Numbered from the stretch's first letter, positions 8,075-16,387 are shown. The stretch is 64,000 bases of DNA from Bacillus sp. 2205SS5-2 (GCF_037024155.1 NZ_JAYKTS010000001.1:186001-250000), one strand, 5' to 3'. Program-made: numbers and translations. Notes: generated by a model not told the origin, from the sequence alone.

Positions 8075-9433
8075 ATGAAAACATATGATTTAGTTGTAAT
8101 TGGAAGTGGAACTGCTGGAACTCTGGCTGCTAAAGAGTGTAGAGAAGCTGGTTGGAGTGTCGCCATAATTGAAGAAAGATTATTTGGAGGAACGTGTGCA
8201 CTTAGAGGATGTGACCCTAAAAAAGTTCTTGTCGGAATAACAGAAATCTTAGATGGTGTACGGCGACTTCAAAAAAAAGGAATCACCGGGAATGTAGAAA
8301 TTGATTGGCAAGATTTAATGGAGTTTAAAAAAACATTCACTGACGATGTTCCAGAAAATACAGAAAAATCACTACATAAACTAGGTATTCATACTTATCA
8401 CGGTCAAGCTAGATTTGTTGCGGAGAATCGAATGGAGGTAGAAGATCAAATTATTGAAGGAAATAAAATCCTTATCGCTACTGGGGCCGCTCCGACTAAA
8501 TTACCAATAGAAGGTTTTGAACATTTAGCATATAGCGATGATTTTCTTGAACTCTCTGCTTTGCCGAAAGAAATTCTCTTTATTGGGGGTGGCTATATAT
8601 CGTTTGAACTCGCTCATATCGCTGCACGTGCTGGAGCAACTGTTACCATTCTTCACCGTAGCAAAGAAGCGTTGAAAGGGTTCGACCCTGAACTTGTCTC
8701 CAAGCTGATCGAAGAAACAAGAAAATTGGGCGTCGATGTCCAACTTTCAACCGAAGTTACGGAAATAAAAAAAGAGAATGATTCGTATATTGTACTTGGA
8801 GAAAAGCACGGTACCACTCAAACTTATAGAACAAATCTTGTCATCCATGGTGCCGGTAGAAGCCCGAATGTAAACCATTTGCAGCTCGATAATGCTAATA
8901 TTCAGTCAGATAAAGGAGGGATTTTAGTAAATGATTTTTTACAGAGTGTCTCAAACTCTAATGTTTATGCAGCTGGAGACGTCGCAAATACGTTTGCCTC
9001 GCCACTAACTCCAGTAGCGGGAATGGAGTCAAAAATCGTTTCAGCGAATCTGCGGAATGGGAATAATAAAAAAATCAAAAAGCAGGCTATCCCTACAGCA
9101 GTCTTTACCCAACCAAAACTAACAAGTGTCGGTATCTCCGTTGCTGAAGCAAGCAAGCTAGATGATCTAGTAATCAATAAATTAGATATCACAAACTGGT
9201 TTACAAACAAGCGAACAAACCAAGATTCGGCCTTTGCTCACGTTATTATCGATTCAAAAAAAGATACGATACGAGGAGCACATCTTCTTAGTGAGGATGC
9301 CGCTGAACTCATTAATATATTTGCGCTTGCTATTAAACTTGATATAACCACTAAGCAGTTTAAAGAAATGCTGTTTACTTATCCAACCGCTACCTCTGAT
9401 ATTAAGTATATGTTGGCTACAAAAGATGAGTAA
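8075..9433 (+). CDS. FAD/NAD(P)-dependent class I pyridine nucleotide-disulfide oxidoreductase
   Basis: The 452-residue flavoprotein has an N-terminal FAD motif (VIGSGTAGTLAAKE), a redox CX4C (GGTCALRGCDPKK, Cys about 41 and 46), an NAD(P) motif (IGGGYISFELA) and the second FAD motif (VYAAGDVA). This is the glutathione-reductase/mercuric-reductase-like fold. The C-terminal dimer-interface motif, normally HPT with a catalytic His, reads YPTATSD, so the usual active-site base is replaced by Tyr. The true substrate is unclear and a reductase for a low-molecular-weight disulfide is only a guess. AAGGAG is 9 bases before ATG. Confidence 0.85.
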   Translation: MKTYDLVVIGSGTAGTLAAKECREAGWSVAIIEERLFGGTCALRGCDPKKVLVGITEILDGVRRLQKKGITGNVEIDWQDLMEFKKTFTDDVPENTEKSLHKLGIHTYHGQARFVAENRMEVEDQIIEGNKILIATGAAPTKLPIEGFEHLAYSDDFLELSALPKEILFIGGGYISFELAHIAARAGATVTILHRSKEALKGFDPELVSKLIEETRKLGVDVQLSTEVTEIKKENDSYIVLGEKHGTTQTYRTNLVIHGAGRSPNVNHLQLDNANIQSDKGGILVNDFLQSVSNSNVYAAGDVANTFASPLTPVAGMESKIVSANLRNGNNKKIKKQAIPTAVFTQPKLTSVGISVAEASKLDDLVINKLDITNWFTNKRTNQDSAFAHVIIDSKKDTIRGAHLLSEDAAELINIFALAIKLDITTKQFKEMLFTYPTATSDIKYMLATKDE

Positions 9434-9545
9434 AATCGATTTTTCAACAAAGTAAGTAAAGAAGTTATTGTAAGGCTTTCTTATTAAATATTGCTCTATT
9501 TAAGATTCTCACCTAGTCCATCTAAACGGCATAAGTTTTAATTAA

Positions 9546-9588
9546 AAAGAAGCAGCACTTATACATGGTATAAGTGCTGCTTCTTTAT
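9546..9588. terminator. Bidirectional intrinsic terminator
   Basis: The stem AAAGAAGCAGCACTTATAC / GTATAAGTGCTGCTTCTTT serves the oxidoreductase and, beyond a MITE, the convergent permease. Confidence 0.9.
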
Positions 9589-9592
9589 TTTA

Positions 9593-9752
9593 GGCTCTTT
9601 TCGTATACATTGTGGCTAAATCACCTGATTTTAGATTAAATCGCCCATTTCATTGTTATTTCCATCAAAAATAGACGAAATGATGCCCGAAACAAAGCGA
9701 TATCATCGTTTATAGACTGGTGCGAAAAGCAACAAACTTTGTGAAAACAGCC
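9593..9752. mobile_element. MITE, intact, TSD TTATTTTA
   Basis: A 160-bp element begins GGCTCTTTTCGTATACATTG and ends CTTTGTGAAAACAGCC. The ends are imperfect inverted repeats. It is flanked by an exact 8-bp direct repeat TTATTTTA (9585-9592 and 9753-9760). It carries no coding frame. It lies directly downstream of the permease stop codon. Confidence 0.9.
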
Positions 9753-9761
9753 TTATTTTAT

Positions 9762-11105
9762 TTACTCTTGTTCAGTTTTCCAATCTTGCGTTATACGAAG
9801 AGCATAATTAAATTGTTTTTTCTTACCTTGTATTCTGCCTAATGAGTAGATAATTACTCCGACTACTGTCCATAGAATTAATAAATTTAGTACTGATTGT
9901 AATAATGTAAAGCTAAAGTAAAGCAAGACACTTAGGGCAAACAGTCCACTAAATACTACAAGAACTTTCGGAGGTTTGATAAAAGCTGTCGCAAACAACG
10001 CCGGTCGCACAAATGGCAGAGCAATCATCGCGACTGCATGTCCCATGTACATTAAGAACATCCCTTGTAGAGACACATCGAGCAAGTAGCCAAGAGTTTG
10101 TGTCCAAATTAGTCCTAATACAATTGCCGTATTTACCATGATGGCAATATGTGGTGTTCCAAATCTCTTATTTACTTTTGCGAATCGAGCTGGAATAACG
10201 TGATCGTCAGCAAAGCTAAAGAGAATACGTGATACGACCATAACTAATGAGTTTAAAGTCGTCGCGAAAGCCATGATAATCCCGATAACCACAATCCATT
10301 TTCCCCATGCAGGCAAATAAACTGCCGCTACATCTGCCATCGCACTGCTTGAACTTGCTAGCTGTTGATAGGGCAAGACACCAAAAGCAACAAATGAAAT
10401 TAAAAAGTAAATGATAACCGTTAAGATCGAGCCAATAAACATCGTTCTAGGCATTGCTTTTTGTGGGTTTTTCATTTCCCCTGCCGCTTGAGCGATTTGT
10501 TCAAAACCAAAATATGCGAAGAAAAGCGAGGGCAAGATACTCAGAAATCCACTCATTCCTTTAGGTAAAATCGGCGAATAATTACTCATTTCAATGTGAA
10601 ATAACCCTGGTATAACAAGCACCAAAATTGCCACGAAAAGAATCAAGGACATCACCATTTGAACCACACCAAACCATTTTACTCCCACGATATTTAGCAC
10701 AAAAAAACTTAGTAAAAGGATCGTCGCTAGCAATGGAATATTTGTCCATCCTGTTAAAGATGATAAATATTCGCCAAATGAAATGGCCATAATCGCCATG
10801 ACACCTAGTAAAGCGATGTATTGAAACCACATAAACAAAAAGCCAACAAAATAGTTATTAAATGTACGACTTATATGAATATATGCCCCACCTGGACTTT
10901 GACCAAGTGGTGTACTAAGGAATATTAAGTACGCTAAAGCAGAAGCAAGTAAAATCGGAAACAACACCACGTACCCAAACGGAACGGATGGTCCAGCTTG
11001 GCCAGCCGCCTCTCCTGTCACGACAAATATACCGGCGCCTATCATACCTCCAATCATTAGTGCATATCCGTGTAGTGGATGTAAATCTCGTTTTAATTCA
11101 TTCAT
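9762..11105 (-). CDS. APC-family amino-acid permease, T-box controlled
   Basis: The 447-residue protein has about 12 membrane segments. The conserved first helix GGMIGAGIFVVTGEAAG and the FFAYFGFEQIAQAAGEMKNPQKAMPR segment are typical of the amino acid-polyamine-organocation superfamily. It lies 18 bases after the tandem deiodinase-like gene and shares its T-box leader, so the same amino acid should control both. If the leader reads UAC, uptake of tyrosine or a tyrosine analogue is the likely role (inference). A MITE follows immediately downstream. Confidence 0.85.
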   Translation of the reverse strand: MNELKRDLHPLHGYALMIGGMIGAGIFVVTGEAAGQAGPSVPFGYVVLFPILLASALAYLIFLSTPLGQSPGGAYIHISRTFNNYFVGFLFMWFQYIALLGVMAIMAISFGEYLSSLTGWTNIPLLATILLLSFFVLNIVGVKWFGVVQMVMSLILFVAILVLVIPGLFHIEMSNYSPILPKGMSGFLSILPSLFFAYFGFEQIAQAAGEMKNPQKAMPRTMFIGSILTVIIYFLISFVAFGVLPYQQLASSSSAMADVAAVYLPAWGKWIVVIGIIMAFATTLNSLVMVVSRILFSFADDHVIPARFAKVNKRFGTPHIAIMVNTAIVLGLIWTQTLGYLLDVSLQGMFLMYMGHAVAMIALPFVRPALFATAFIKPPKVLVVFSGLFALSVLLYFSFTLLQSVLNLLILWTVVGVIIYSLGRIQGKKKQFNYALRITQDWKTEQE

Positions 11106-11123
11106 GATGATACACCTTTCTTT

Positions 11124-12266
11124 CTATAAGTTTTTCAAAATCTCTTGAAGTGGTTTTTTCGTTATATTTGGTACCAAACAATTATCAGTTGGATACCCAA
11201 CAGGCATGACGACAATCGGCGTTTCTTTTTTAGGTCTATCTAAAACTTCTCGTAAAAATGTCATCGGACTAGGTGTGTGTGTTAAGGTAGCCAATCCAGC
11301 ATGGTGTAAAGCAGATAACAATACCCCAGTTGCAACACCAGCACTTGATACAGCATCAAAGGTACCCTTTTTCTCACTTTCTACTTTAAAGGCAACAATT
11401 AAATAGGGCGCATCCGTTAAATGTGGCTTCTGCCAATTCGTTCCGAGTGGCGCTAGAACACCTCTCCACTCCTCTGTAATCCTTTCTTCGTAAAAGGTTT
11501 TTTCTTCTTCTTCTGCTTTTTCACGAATTTTCTGTTTGAGAAGAGGATCACTGATTAAGTGAAAATGATATGGACTGTCATTAGATAGCAGATTATTTTC
11601 CATCGATTGCAGAGCCATCAACAACAATTTTTCATCTATGGTTTGAGAAGAAAAATCCCTAACATTTCTTCTTTTCTTGATAAGATTGTAATAACTTTCT
11701 GCTTTATGAAGTGAATTTTCAGTGTAAGTTTCACCAGAGTTTCCGACAGCAAAAACCAAAAAAGCTTCTTCATTTTTTGGTAGATCTATCAGTTGTTTCA
11801 ATTTCTTTAAAGGTGGAAAAGCCAGAAAATTTAAACCTGCATGCAAGAGAGCAGCTACAAAGAATCCTGCACTTATGGCTGTCGATTCATTCGGATAATA
11901 GTGCTTTATTCTGTCATTTCCTTGAATGCCGTATTTTTGTTTTGATACGATTACAAGCTTTGGTGAAGAATGTAGTAGGTCAGCTTGTTTTATAGATGCT
12001 TCTTGATATAATTGCTTCACTTCTTTTCTTACTGATTCTTGTTGGACAATCGTATAAGTCCATGGCTGTTGATTCGCACCAGATGGAGCTGTGCCTGCTG
12101 CTTGTATTACTTTTTCGATTACTTCATCAGAAACTGGTATTGGTAAAAATGCAGAGGGCGTCATTCTCGTAGATATCACATCAAGATAGTTTTGTAGCCT
12201 TTCCTCTTCTTGATCTTTTGTTAGTTTCTCAAATTGCAATGAAACAAATCCATTCCCAGTATTCAT
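11124..12266 (-). CDS. Tandem nitroreductase-fold flavoprotein, iodotyrosine-deiodinase-like
   Basis: The 380-residue protein has two nitroreductase-fold halves. The N-half has the FMN loop GTAPSGANQQPW (58-69) as in iodotyrosine deiodinase, but its Arg-Arg-Ser motif is degenerate (STRMTPS). The C-half has KRRNVRDF (198-205) and a lid region where E255, Y259 and K280 match human IYD Glu157, Tyr161 and Lys182 at identical spacing. It also has GTNWxK, LTHTP and VGYP blocks, but lacks the APSG loop. In this fold the two FMN-site parts come from different subunits, so one working site per fused pseudo-dimer is plausible. IYD reductively dehalogenates halotyrosines. The start is ATG 12266 with AGGAGG; a longer frame begins inside the terminator. 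Confidence 0.85.
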   Translation of the reverse strand: MNTGNGFVSLQFEKLTKDQEEERLQNYLDVISTRMTPSAFLPIPVSDEVIEKVIQAAGTAPSGANQQPWTYTIVQQESVRKEVKQLYQEASIKQADLLHSSPKLVIVSKQKYGIQGNDRIKHYYPNESTAISAGFFVAALLHAGLNFLAFPPLKKLKQLIDLPKNEEAFLVFAVGNSGETYTENSLHKAESYYNLIKKRRNVRDFSSQTIDEKLLLMALQSMENNLLSNDSPYHFHLISDPLLKQKIREKAEEEEKTFYEERITEEWRGVLAPLGTNWQKPHLTDAPYLIVAFKVESEKKGTFDAVSSAGVATGVLLSALHHAGLATLTHTPSPMTFLREVLDRPKKETPIVVMPVGYPTDNCLVPNITKKPLQEILKNL

Positions 12267-12287
12267 TTTTTCTCCTCCTTTGCATAC

Positions 12288-12558
12288 AAAAAAATCCCCC
12301 ATCCCCTTAAGGGACGAAGAGACTCCGCGTTACCACCCTTGTTAGTGAACTTGACATTCACTCACTTCATTACAATACAGCTTGTTTCTAACAGTGTAAT
12401 TCATGTAAACTAATGCCTGAATTTTCAGCTTCCATTCAGTCTCTATTTTCTGCGACTAGAACCACTACTTATCTGTTAACTGTAAAAATATTATATTTTC
12501 ACTCTATCTCTTCTGATTAATTACTGTTAAGCTTAAACGCTTTTAAGCGCTAAAGTAT
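12288..12558 (-). promoter_or_regulatory. T-box riboswitch leader, probable Tyr specifier
   Basis: The antiterminator core AAGGGTGGTAACGCGG (12340-12325) is the T-box signature (one base off GGTGGNACCGCG). It is followed by CTTCGTCCC and a terminator ending in T7. The stem I base pairs TAACAG (12478-12473) with CTGTTA (12394-12389). Inside it, AGTA (12469-12466) faces GAA-T-TAC-A, the usual S-turn plus specifier layout, giving TAC at 12398-12396 (tyrosine). TTA (leucine) one base earlier is the alternative. The UGGU bulge fits an A discriminator base. The leader precedes the deiodinase-like gene and permease. Confidence 0.88.
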
Positions 12559-12564
12559 ATATTT

Positions 12565-12593
12565 ATATTAACTGTAGTTTTACAATTTGTCAA
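12565..12593 (-). promoter_or_regulatory. SigA promoter of the T-box operon
   Basis: On the minus strand, TTGACA (12593-12588) and TAATAT (12570-12565) have an exact 17-base spacer, placing the start near 12558. Confidence 0.85.
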
Positions 12594-13178
12594 TAATAGA
12601 ACAGAGAATTTTTTTTCATGGCGTTTCTTGAGCAAGTGAACCAAAGGAAGTTTTAACAGTGTACATCTCATTCTAATTTTGAGTGTGATTGAAACAGTAC
12701 GATACGACTTTTTTATCCAAACGACTATAGATTTTCAAGTTTAGCCTAACAATCCAATCCTATTATTCTCGTTCCTTCCTATGTTCTTCAACGACATCAG
12801 TGCAATGAGCATTATGGCTCTTCGCTACTTAGTGTTGACAAGACAATTTTCTAGGGTTCAATTGATGCTACCATTTTAGCTTAATGTCAGGATTCTACAT
12901 ATTGATTAAAACAAGCGAAAAACCAAACCGGACAAGGGAATGAGTTCAATTGCTCGCTCAGCATTCACCACCTGTTACAAGAATAATTGATTGAGTTCTG
13001 AAACCTACATAGTTGTTTGAACTAAATACTAAATAGCGAAGAAGCAGCATTATTAACATTTCTAAAATTGAGTCTATTATAAAGAATTTTCAAAATTTTT
13101 CTTTTTCACATTTACCAAAAATGGTATATTTATTACAAACTATATATTTATTGTAAAAAGAAAAAAGGAGCCATTTGT
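12594..13178. other. Intergenic region, no gene seen
   Basis: About 585 bp of AT-rich DNA holds many stops in all frames and no ribosome binding site ahead of any frame. It contains nothing I can assign. The last 60 bases must hold the promoter of the following small membrane protein. Confidence 0.4.
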
Positions 13179-13516
13179 ATGAAAAAGACTGAATTAAGTA
13201 GGTTGATTATTGTAAGTTTAGTTTTTGGGAATGTTATCAGTTTGCTCATTAACAATTATCTACTCTATTTTCCTATTGCAATTGTCAGTTTTGTGTTTTT
13301 TTCTATCTAAATACCTTATTGTTTAAATTTAGATTATCTGAAAAAACTAAGTCTTACTTCATAAGTTCTTTGGTGGTATTTGCATCACTCATCACCCTCT
13401 TCTTTTTGGAAGATTTTTTCATGCAACTCGGTCTCCTTTTCGGTACATTCGCGGTCGTTATTATTAGTATTTTTGTTCTAATTGAAGAATCAAATAAGGT
13501 AAATGGAAACGTGTAA
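13179..13516 (+). pseudogene. Small four-helix membrane protein, frameshifted
   Basis: ATG 13179 follows AAAGGAG and encodes 43 residues (MKKTELSRLIIVSLVFGN...) ending at TAA 13308. A second frame reads on openly from FYLNTLLFKFRLSEK through ISSLVVFASLITLFFLEDFF to the stop at 13516. The frames meet at a seven-T run (13296-13302), so a one-base indel there restores a protein of about 112 residues with four hydrophobic helices. It could be a real inactivation, phase variation or a base-calling error in the homopolymer. I recognise no family. Confidence 0.6.
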
Positions 13517-13654
13517 CAAGTATTATCTCTATACCAGCTACATACAATTCTTTTTCTGAAGCTATTGAGAATAGTAAGGATCATCCGTTTCTTTCTTTTT
13601 TATCAAACTCACTTGTATAGATTTATCCCTTAGTAGAAGTTTTTTTCGTATACC

Positions 13655-13697
13655 TTGACAAATGATCATTTGATTCACACAATATGAGTATACTCAT
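13655..13697 (+). promoter_or_regulatory. Promoter and palindromic operators of the TetR gene
   Basis: TTGACA is at 13655-13660. Two perfect palindromes lie over and just after the promoter: AAATGATCATTT (13660-13671) and ATGAGTATACTCAT (13684-13697). The second is a typical size for a TetR-family operator and lies 34 bases before the gene, so autoregulation is likely (inference). Confidence 0.55.
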
Positions 13698-13730
13698 CTA
13701 TGAACGCACTCATCTTTAGGAGGGGTAAAC

Positions 13731-14330
13731 GTGAATTTACGTAATAAAAAGAAACAAGCAACAAAAGAAAAAATAATTGCAGTAGCAAATGCACTATTTA
13801 AAGAAAAAGGATATGAAAAAACAACCACTGATGAAATAGCTCAAAAAGCTGGAATTGCATCCGGTACAATTTTTAATTATTTCCCAAGTAAAGCGGAGAT
13901 CTTCATTGAATCTTTGACAGAAGATTTTTCAGACGAAGTCAACCATACACCCTTTGAGCTTGATTCTACATTACCAATTGATGAAATTATGTTTAACTTC
14001 ATTTATACTCGCTTATTTAAATACTTGAAAATCAGTAAAAAAATCCAGCGACAATTATTTTCAATTTCTATCACAGCTATAAAATCAAAGCCTGCCGTAT
14101 TAAGAAGAATGATTAGCTTAGATTTTATGTTAGTTGATGAAATTATCGAAGTTCTTAATAAGTTAAAAGAGAAGAATGTATTGTCGCAGGATTATGAAAG
14201 TAATGCCGCTGCAGAAATCATTTATAGCATGTTGGCATTTGAATTCCTGCTTTTCCTTTATCAAGAAGACATAACACAAGAACAGTTATTTTCAGGAATA
14301 AAGACAAAACTTACTTTTATTTTTCAGTAA
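13731..14330 (+). CDS. TetR/AcrR-family transcriptional regulator
   Basis: The 199-residue protein has an N-terminal DNA-binding domain (residues about 8-58): KIIAVANALFKEKGYEKTTT, then DEIAQKAGIASGTIFNYFPSK. The C-terminal ligand domain is family-typical but divergent. The start is GTG 13731 with AGGAGGGG 6 bases upstream. There is no obvious target gene beyond itself; the next gene on the same strand is the phospholipase-like mini-protein. Confidence 0.9.
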   Translation: MNLRNKKKQATKEKIIAVANALFKEKGYEKTTTDEIAQKAGIASGTIFNYFPSKAEIFIESLTEDFSDEVNHTPFELDSTLPIDEIMFNFIYTRLFKYLKISKKIQRQLFSISITAIKSKPAVLRRMISLDFMLVDEIIEVLNKLKEKNVLSQDYESNAAAEIIYSMLAFEFLLFLYQEDITQEQLFSGIKTKLTFIFQ

Positions 14331-14447
14331 CTCCATAAGACAAATCTTTCACAGTCGTCTAATTTCTTGCATTTCTGGGTATTCATACAAGCCATTTTGA
14401 TTTGAAATGAATATCATTTAGTACAAGCAGTTAAAGGGGGGCTTTTA

Positions 14448-14720
14448 ATGTCTAACCGCCGACGAAAAAAAATTGGTTTTTGCTTTCCTGGTTATCGTTG
14501 GTGTGGACCAGGATGTAGTGGTCCAGGGCCACCAACAAACACAGTTGACGCCGCTTGCAGAGCACACGATCAGTGTTATGATCGATATGGTCCATCACGA
14601 CGCTGTGACATAGATTTTTTAAAACGACTCGAGAAAGAAATCAATTCGAACACTACTGAAGGTCGACAGGCTCTACTGATGTATCGGTTCATTAAGCTTC
14701 AGCTATTTTTTTCCATTTGA
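14448..14720 (+). CDS. Phospholipase-A2-like mini-protein (parvoviral VP1/PLA2_4 type)
   Basis: The 90-residue protein has a basic start, then FCFPGYRWCGPGCSGPGPP, resembling a Ca2+-binding loop. This is followed by VDAACRAHDQCYDRYG with the HDxxY catalytic pair (His40, Asp41). This matches the short phospholipase A2 fold shared by parvovirus VP1 N-termini and some Bacillus proteins. There is no classical signal peptide. AAGGGGGG lies upstream of ATG. The stop TGA sits inside the 8-bp target of the MITE that follows, so the insertion just spared the gene. Enzyme activity is inferred from motif only. Confidence 0.75.
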   Translation: MSNRRRKKIGFCFPGYRWCGPGCSGPGPPTNTVDAACRAHDQCYDRYGPSRRCDIDFLKRLEKEINSNTTEGRQALLMYRFIKLQLFFSI

Positions 14721-14722
14721 TT

Positions 14723-14904
14723 GGCTGTTTTCGCAAAGATTGTTGCTTTTCGAATAGGAATTTATCCCCTGATTTGCATGACTTCGTGCTCTTTTCCTAA
14801 TGAAAACTACCTCATTTTTAGATAAAAAGTAAGAAATCAGTCGAAAAAACCTTACTGCCTGTTTTTTCTTGGTGCCAATATCAACCAAAAATACGAAAAG
14901 AGCC
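14723..14904. mobile_element. MITE, long subfamily, TSD ATTTGATT
   Basis: The 182-bp element begins GGCTGTTTTCGCAAAGATTG and ends ATACGAAAAGAGCC. An exact 8-bp duplication ATTTGATT flanks it (14715-14722 and 14905-14912). The interior carries the AAAAAGTAAGAAATCAG block also seen at 6556-6657 and 43761-43845. Confidence 0.88.
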
Positions 14905-14937
14905 ATTTGATTTCAATATTCTACATTTTACAGTGGA

Positions 14938-14967
14938 AGAAGAGAATCCAGTTGGATTCTCTTCTTT
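14938..14967 (-). terminator. Terminator of the CAP lipoprotein gene
   Basis: Perfect stem AAGAAGAGAATCC / GGATTCTCTTCTT with loop AGTT. Confidence 0.85.
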
Positions 14968-14972
14968 ATTTG

Positions 14973-15938
14973 TTATTTACCAATAAACATCTGTGTCCAA
15001 TGATTTCCGCCTTCCGTATACCCAACGCCAATATGTGTGAATTTAGCGCTAAGAATATTGGCACGATGTCCTTCACTGTTCATCCATGCTTGAACTACTT
15101 CATTTGCCGTTGGTTGTCCTTGTGCGATATTCTCTCCTGCAGATTCATATGTTACACCAAAATCTCTCATCATGTCGAAAGGAGATCCATACGTCGGACT
15201 TGTATGAGAGAAATAATTGTTTTCCAGCATGTCATCAGACTTTTCACCGGCAACATTACTTAATTCAGTATCAGCTTTTAAATCGGGTAGCCCATTCTTC
15301 CTTCTTTCTACATTAGTTAATTCAATCACTTGCATTTCAATGTCACTAATACCTGCTTTAGGTACATTCGTTTTACTTTGCTCTGGAGCAGGCTTTGGTG
15401 TTGCTTCTTCTTGCTTTGGAGCAGGTGCTGGTGTAGCTGGCTGTTTAGTTGGTGTTTCTTTCTTTGGTGCTGGTGTGGCTTTTTCTTGAGCCGGTGTCTC
15501 TTTCTTTGGTGCTGGTTGCCCTTTCTCACCTGAAGGAGCTGCTTGTTGTCCTGGAGGAAGTTGTTTTTTCAGCTCCTCATCCACGTTCCGTTGGACAAAT
15601 GGAATCACTTTGTCCATCTGTACGTTCCCATCTTTCAAAAACTCTTTCCCATCTACCTCATAATATTTGTACTTTGCTTCTTGTACTTTTACCGCTTTTG
15701 TATGTGGATACTTAGTGCTCGGAGTCGTAGTAAAGTCACTTGAAATAGTGTCCAATTTCAACGAATCATTTTTATGAAACTGGTTGTCGTACTTTTCTAC
15801 GTCATTATTTCTAAAGTTAACATCTAAAGGTGCATTATTTGGATAGTTTGGATAATCATCCATGGATGTTTCGTTATTATTACATGCCGCCATCAGTAGG
15901 ATAAACATGGCAACCAGTAAAAATCTTACTTTATTCAA
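14973..15938 (-). CDS. CAP-domain lipoprotein (YkwD-like)
   Basis: The 321-residue protein has a lipoprotein signal (FILLMAAC, lipobox Cys at about residue 19). A low-complexity Pro/Ala/Lys/Glu linker of repeated PAPKKETP-like units (about residues 135-190) follows. The C-terminal CAP domain has IELTNVERRKNGLPDL, NYFSHTSP, AGENIAQG and NSEGHRANIL. It should be tethered to the outer face of the membrane, with the CAP domain projecting through the wall. It is the second CAP protein in the window, but its domain plan differs from the one at 952-2085. Confidence 0.9.
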   Translation of the reverse strand: MNKVRFLLVAMFILLMAACNNNETSMDDYPNYPNNAPLDVNFRNNDVEKYDNQFHKNDSLKLDTISSDFTTTPSTKYPHTKAVKVQEAKYKYYEVDGKEFLKDGNVQMDKVIPFVQRNVDEELKKQLPPGQQAAPSGEKGQPAPKKETPAQEKATPAPKKETPTKQPATPAPAPKQEEATPKPAPEQSKTNVPKAGISDIEMQVIELTNVERRKNGLPDLKADTELSNVAGEKSDDMLENNYFSHTSPTYGSPFDMMRDFGVTYESAGENIAQGQPTANEVVQAWMNSEGHRANILSAKFTHIGVGYTEGGNHWTQMFIGK

Positions 15939-16095
15939 TCGTACCGCCTCCTCTGTCCAGATATTGATGTTACGCTACTAGTGTTCGTTAAATTCCAAAA
16001 AATATGGTTGGAAATTATCGAGAATTTTTATGCTACCTAGCCAAGATATATACATTATTAAGAATCAAAAAAAATTCCCAATTTTAAGAATTTTC

Positions 16096-16104
16096 CATAC
16101 ACTA
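16096..16104 (+). promoter_or_regulatory. Possible SigK/SigE-type -10 element
   Basis: CATACACTA matches the CATAnnnTA -10 pattern of the mother-cell sigma factors and lies 27 bases before the start codon of the Gly/Tyr-rich gene. I see no clear -35, so this is tentative. Confidence 0.3.
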
Positions 16105-16130
16105 TGGTGAATACGAAAAAGGAGAAGATT

Positions 16131-16382
16131 ATGAATAGACATCCAGCATATTTACGTAATGGTGATCAACGGATTTTGCCCTTTTTATTGCTCGGTAGTG
16201 TAGGAGGATTAGGATATGGTTATGGTCGACCGGGTTACGGGTATGGGTATGGACGACCGGGAATTGGATATGGGCGACCTGGATACGGGTATGGACGACC
16301 TAGATATGGGTATGGATACGGTCGACCGGGTTATGGCTTTGGACGTCCAGGATTTGGATATGGAGGGGGATTTGGATACTAA
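16131..16382 (+). CDS. Gly/Tyr/Arg/Pro-repeat protein, possible spore-coat component
   Basis: The 83-residue protein has a short N-terminus (MNRHPAYLRNGDQRILPFLL) followed by about ten imperfect repeats of GYGRPGYGYGRP type through to the C-terminus. Such tyrosine/glycine-rich low-complexity proteins are common in spore coats and exosporium, and Tyr could be cross-linked. I found no family signature. The start is ATG 16131 with AAGGAG 7 bases before it. A strong terminator follows at once. Confidence 0.75.
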   Translation: MNRHPAYLRNGDQRILPFLLLGSVGGLGYGYGRPGYGYGYGRPGIGYGRPGYGYGRPRYGYGYGRPGYGFGRPGFGYGGGFGY

Positions 16383-16387
16383 TAAGT

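Noticed and set aside
12345..12480. Leucine (TTA) specifier for the T-box
   Set aside because: TTA would be followed by C instead of the usual purine and sits one base too close to the GAA of the S-turn; TAC fits both. The rejection is provisional.
15217..15715. Several plus-strand frames opposite the CAP lipoprotein
   Set aside because: They are the complement of the Pro/Ala/Lys low-complexity linker on the minus strand; the composition explains the long open frames.
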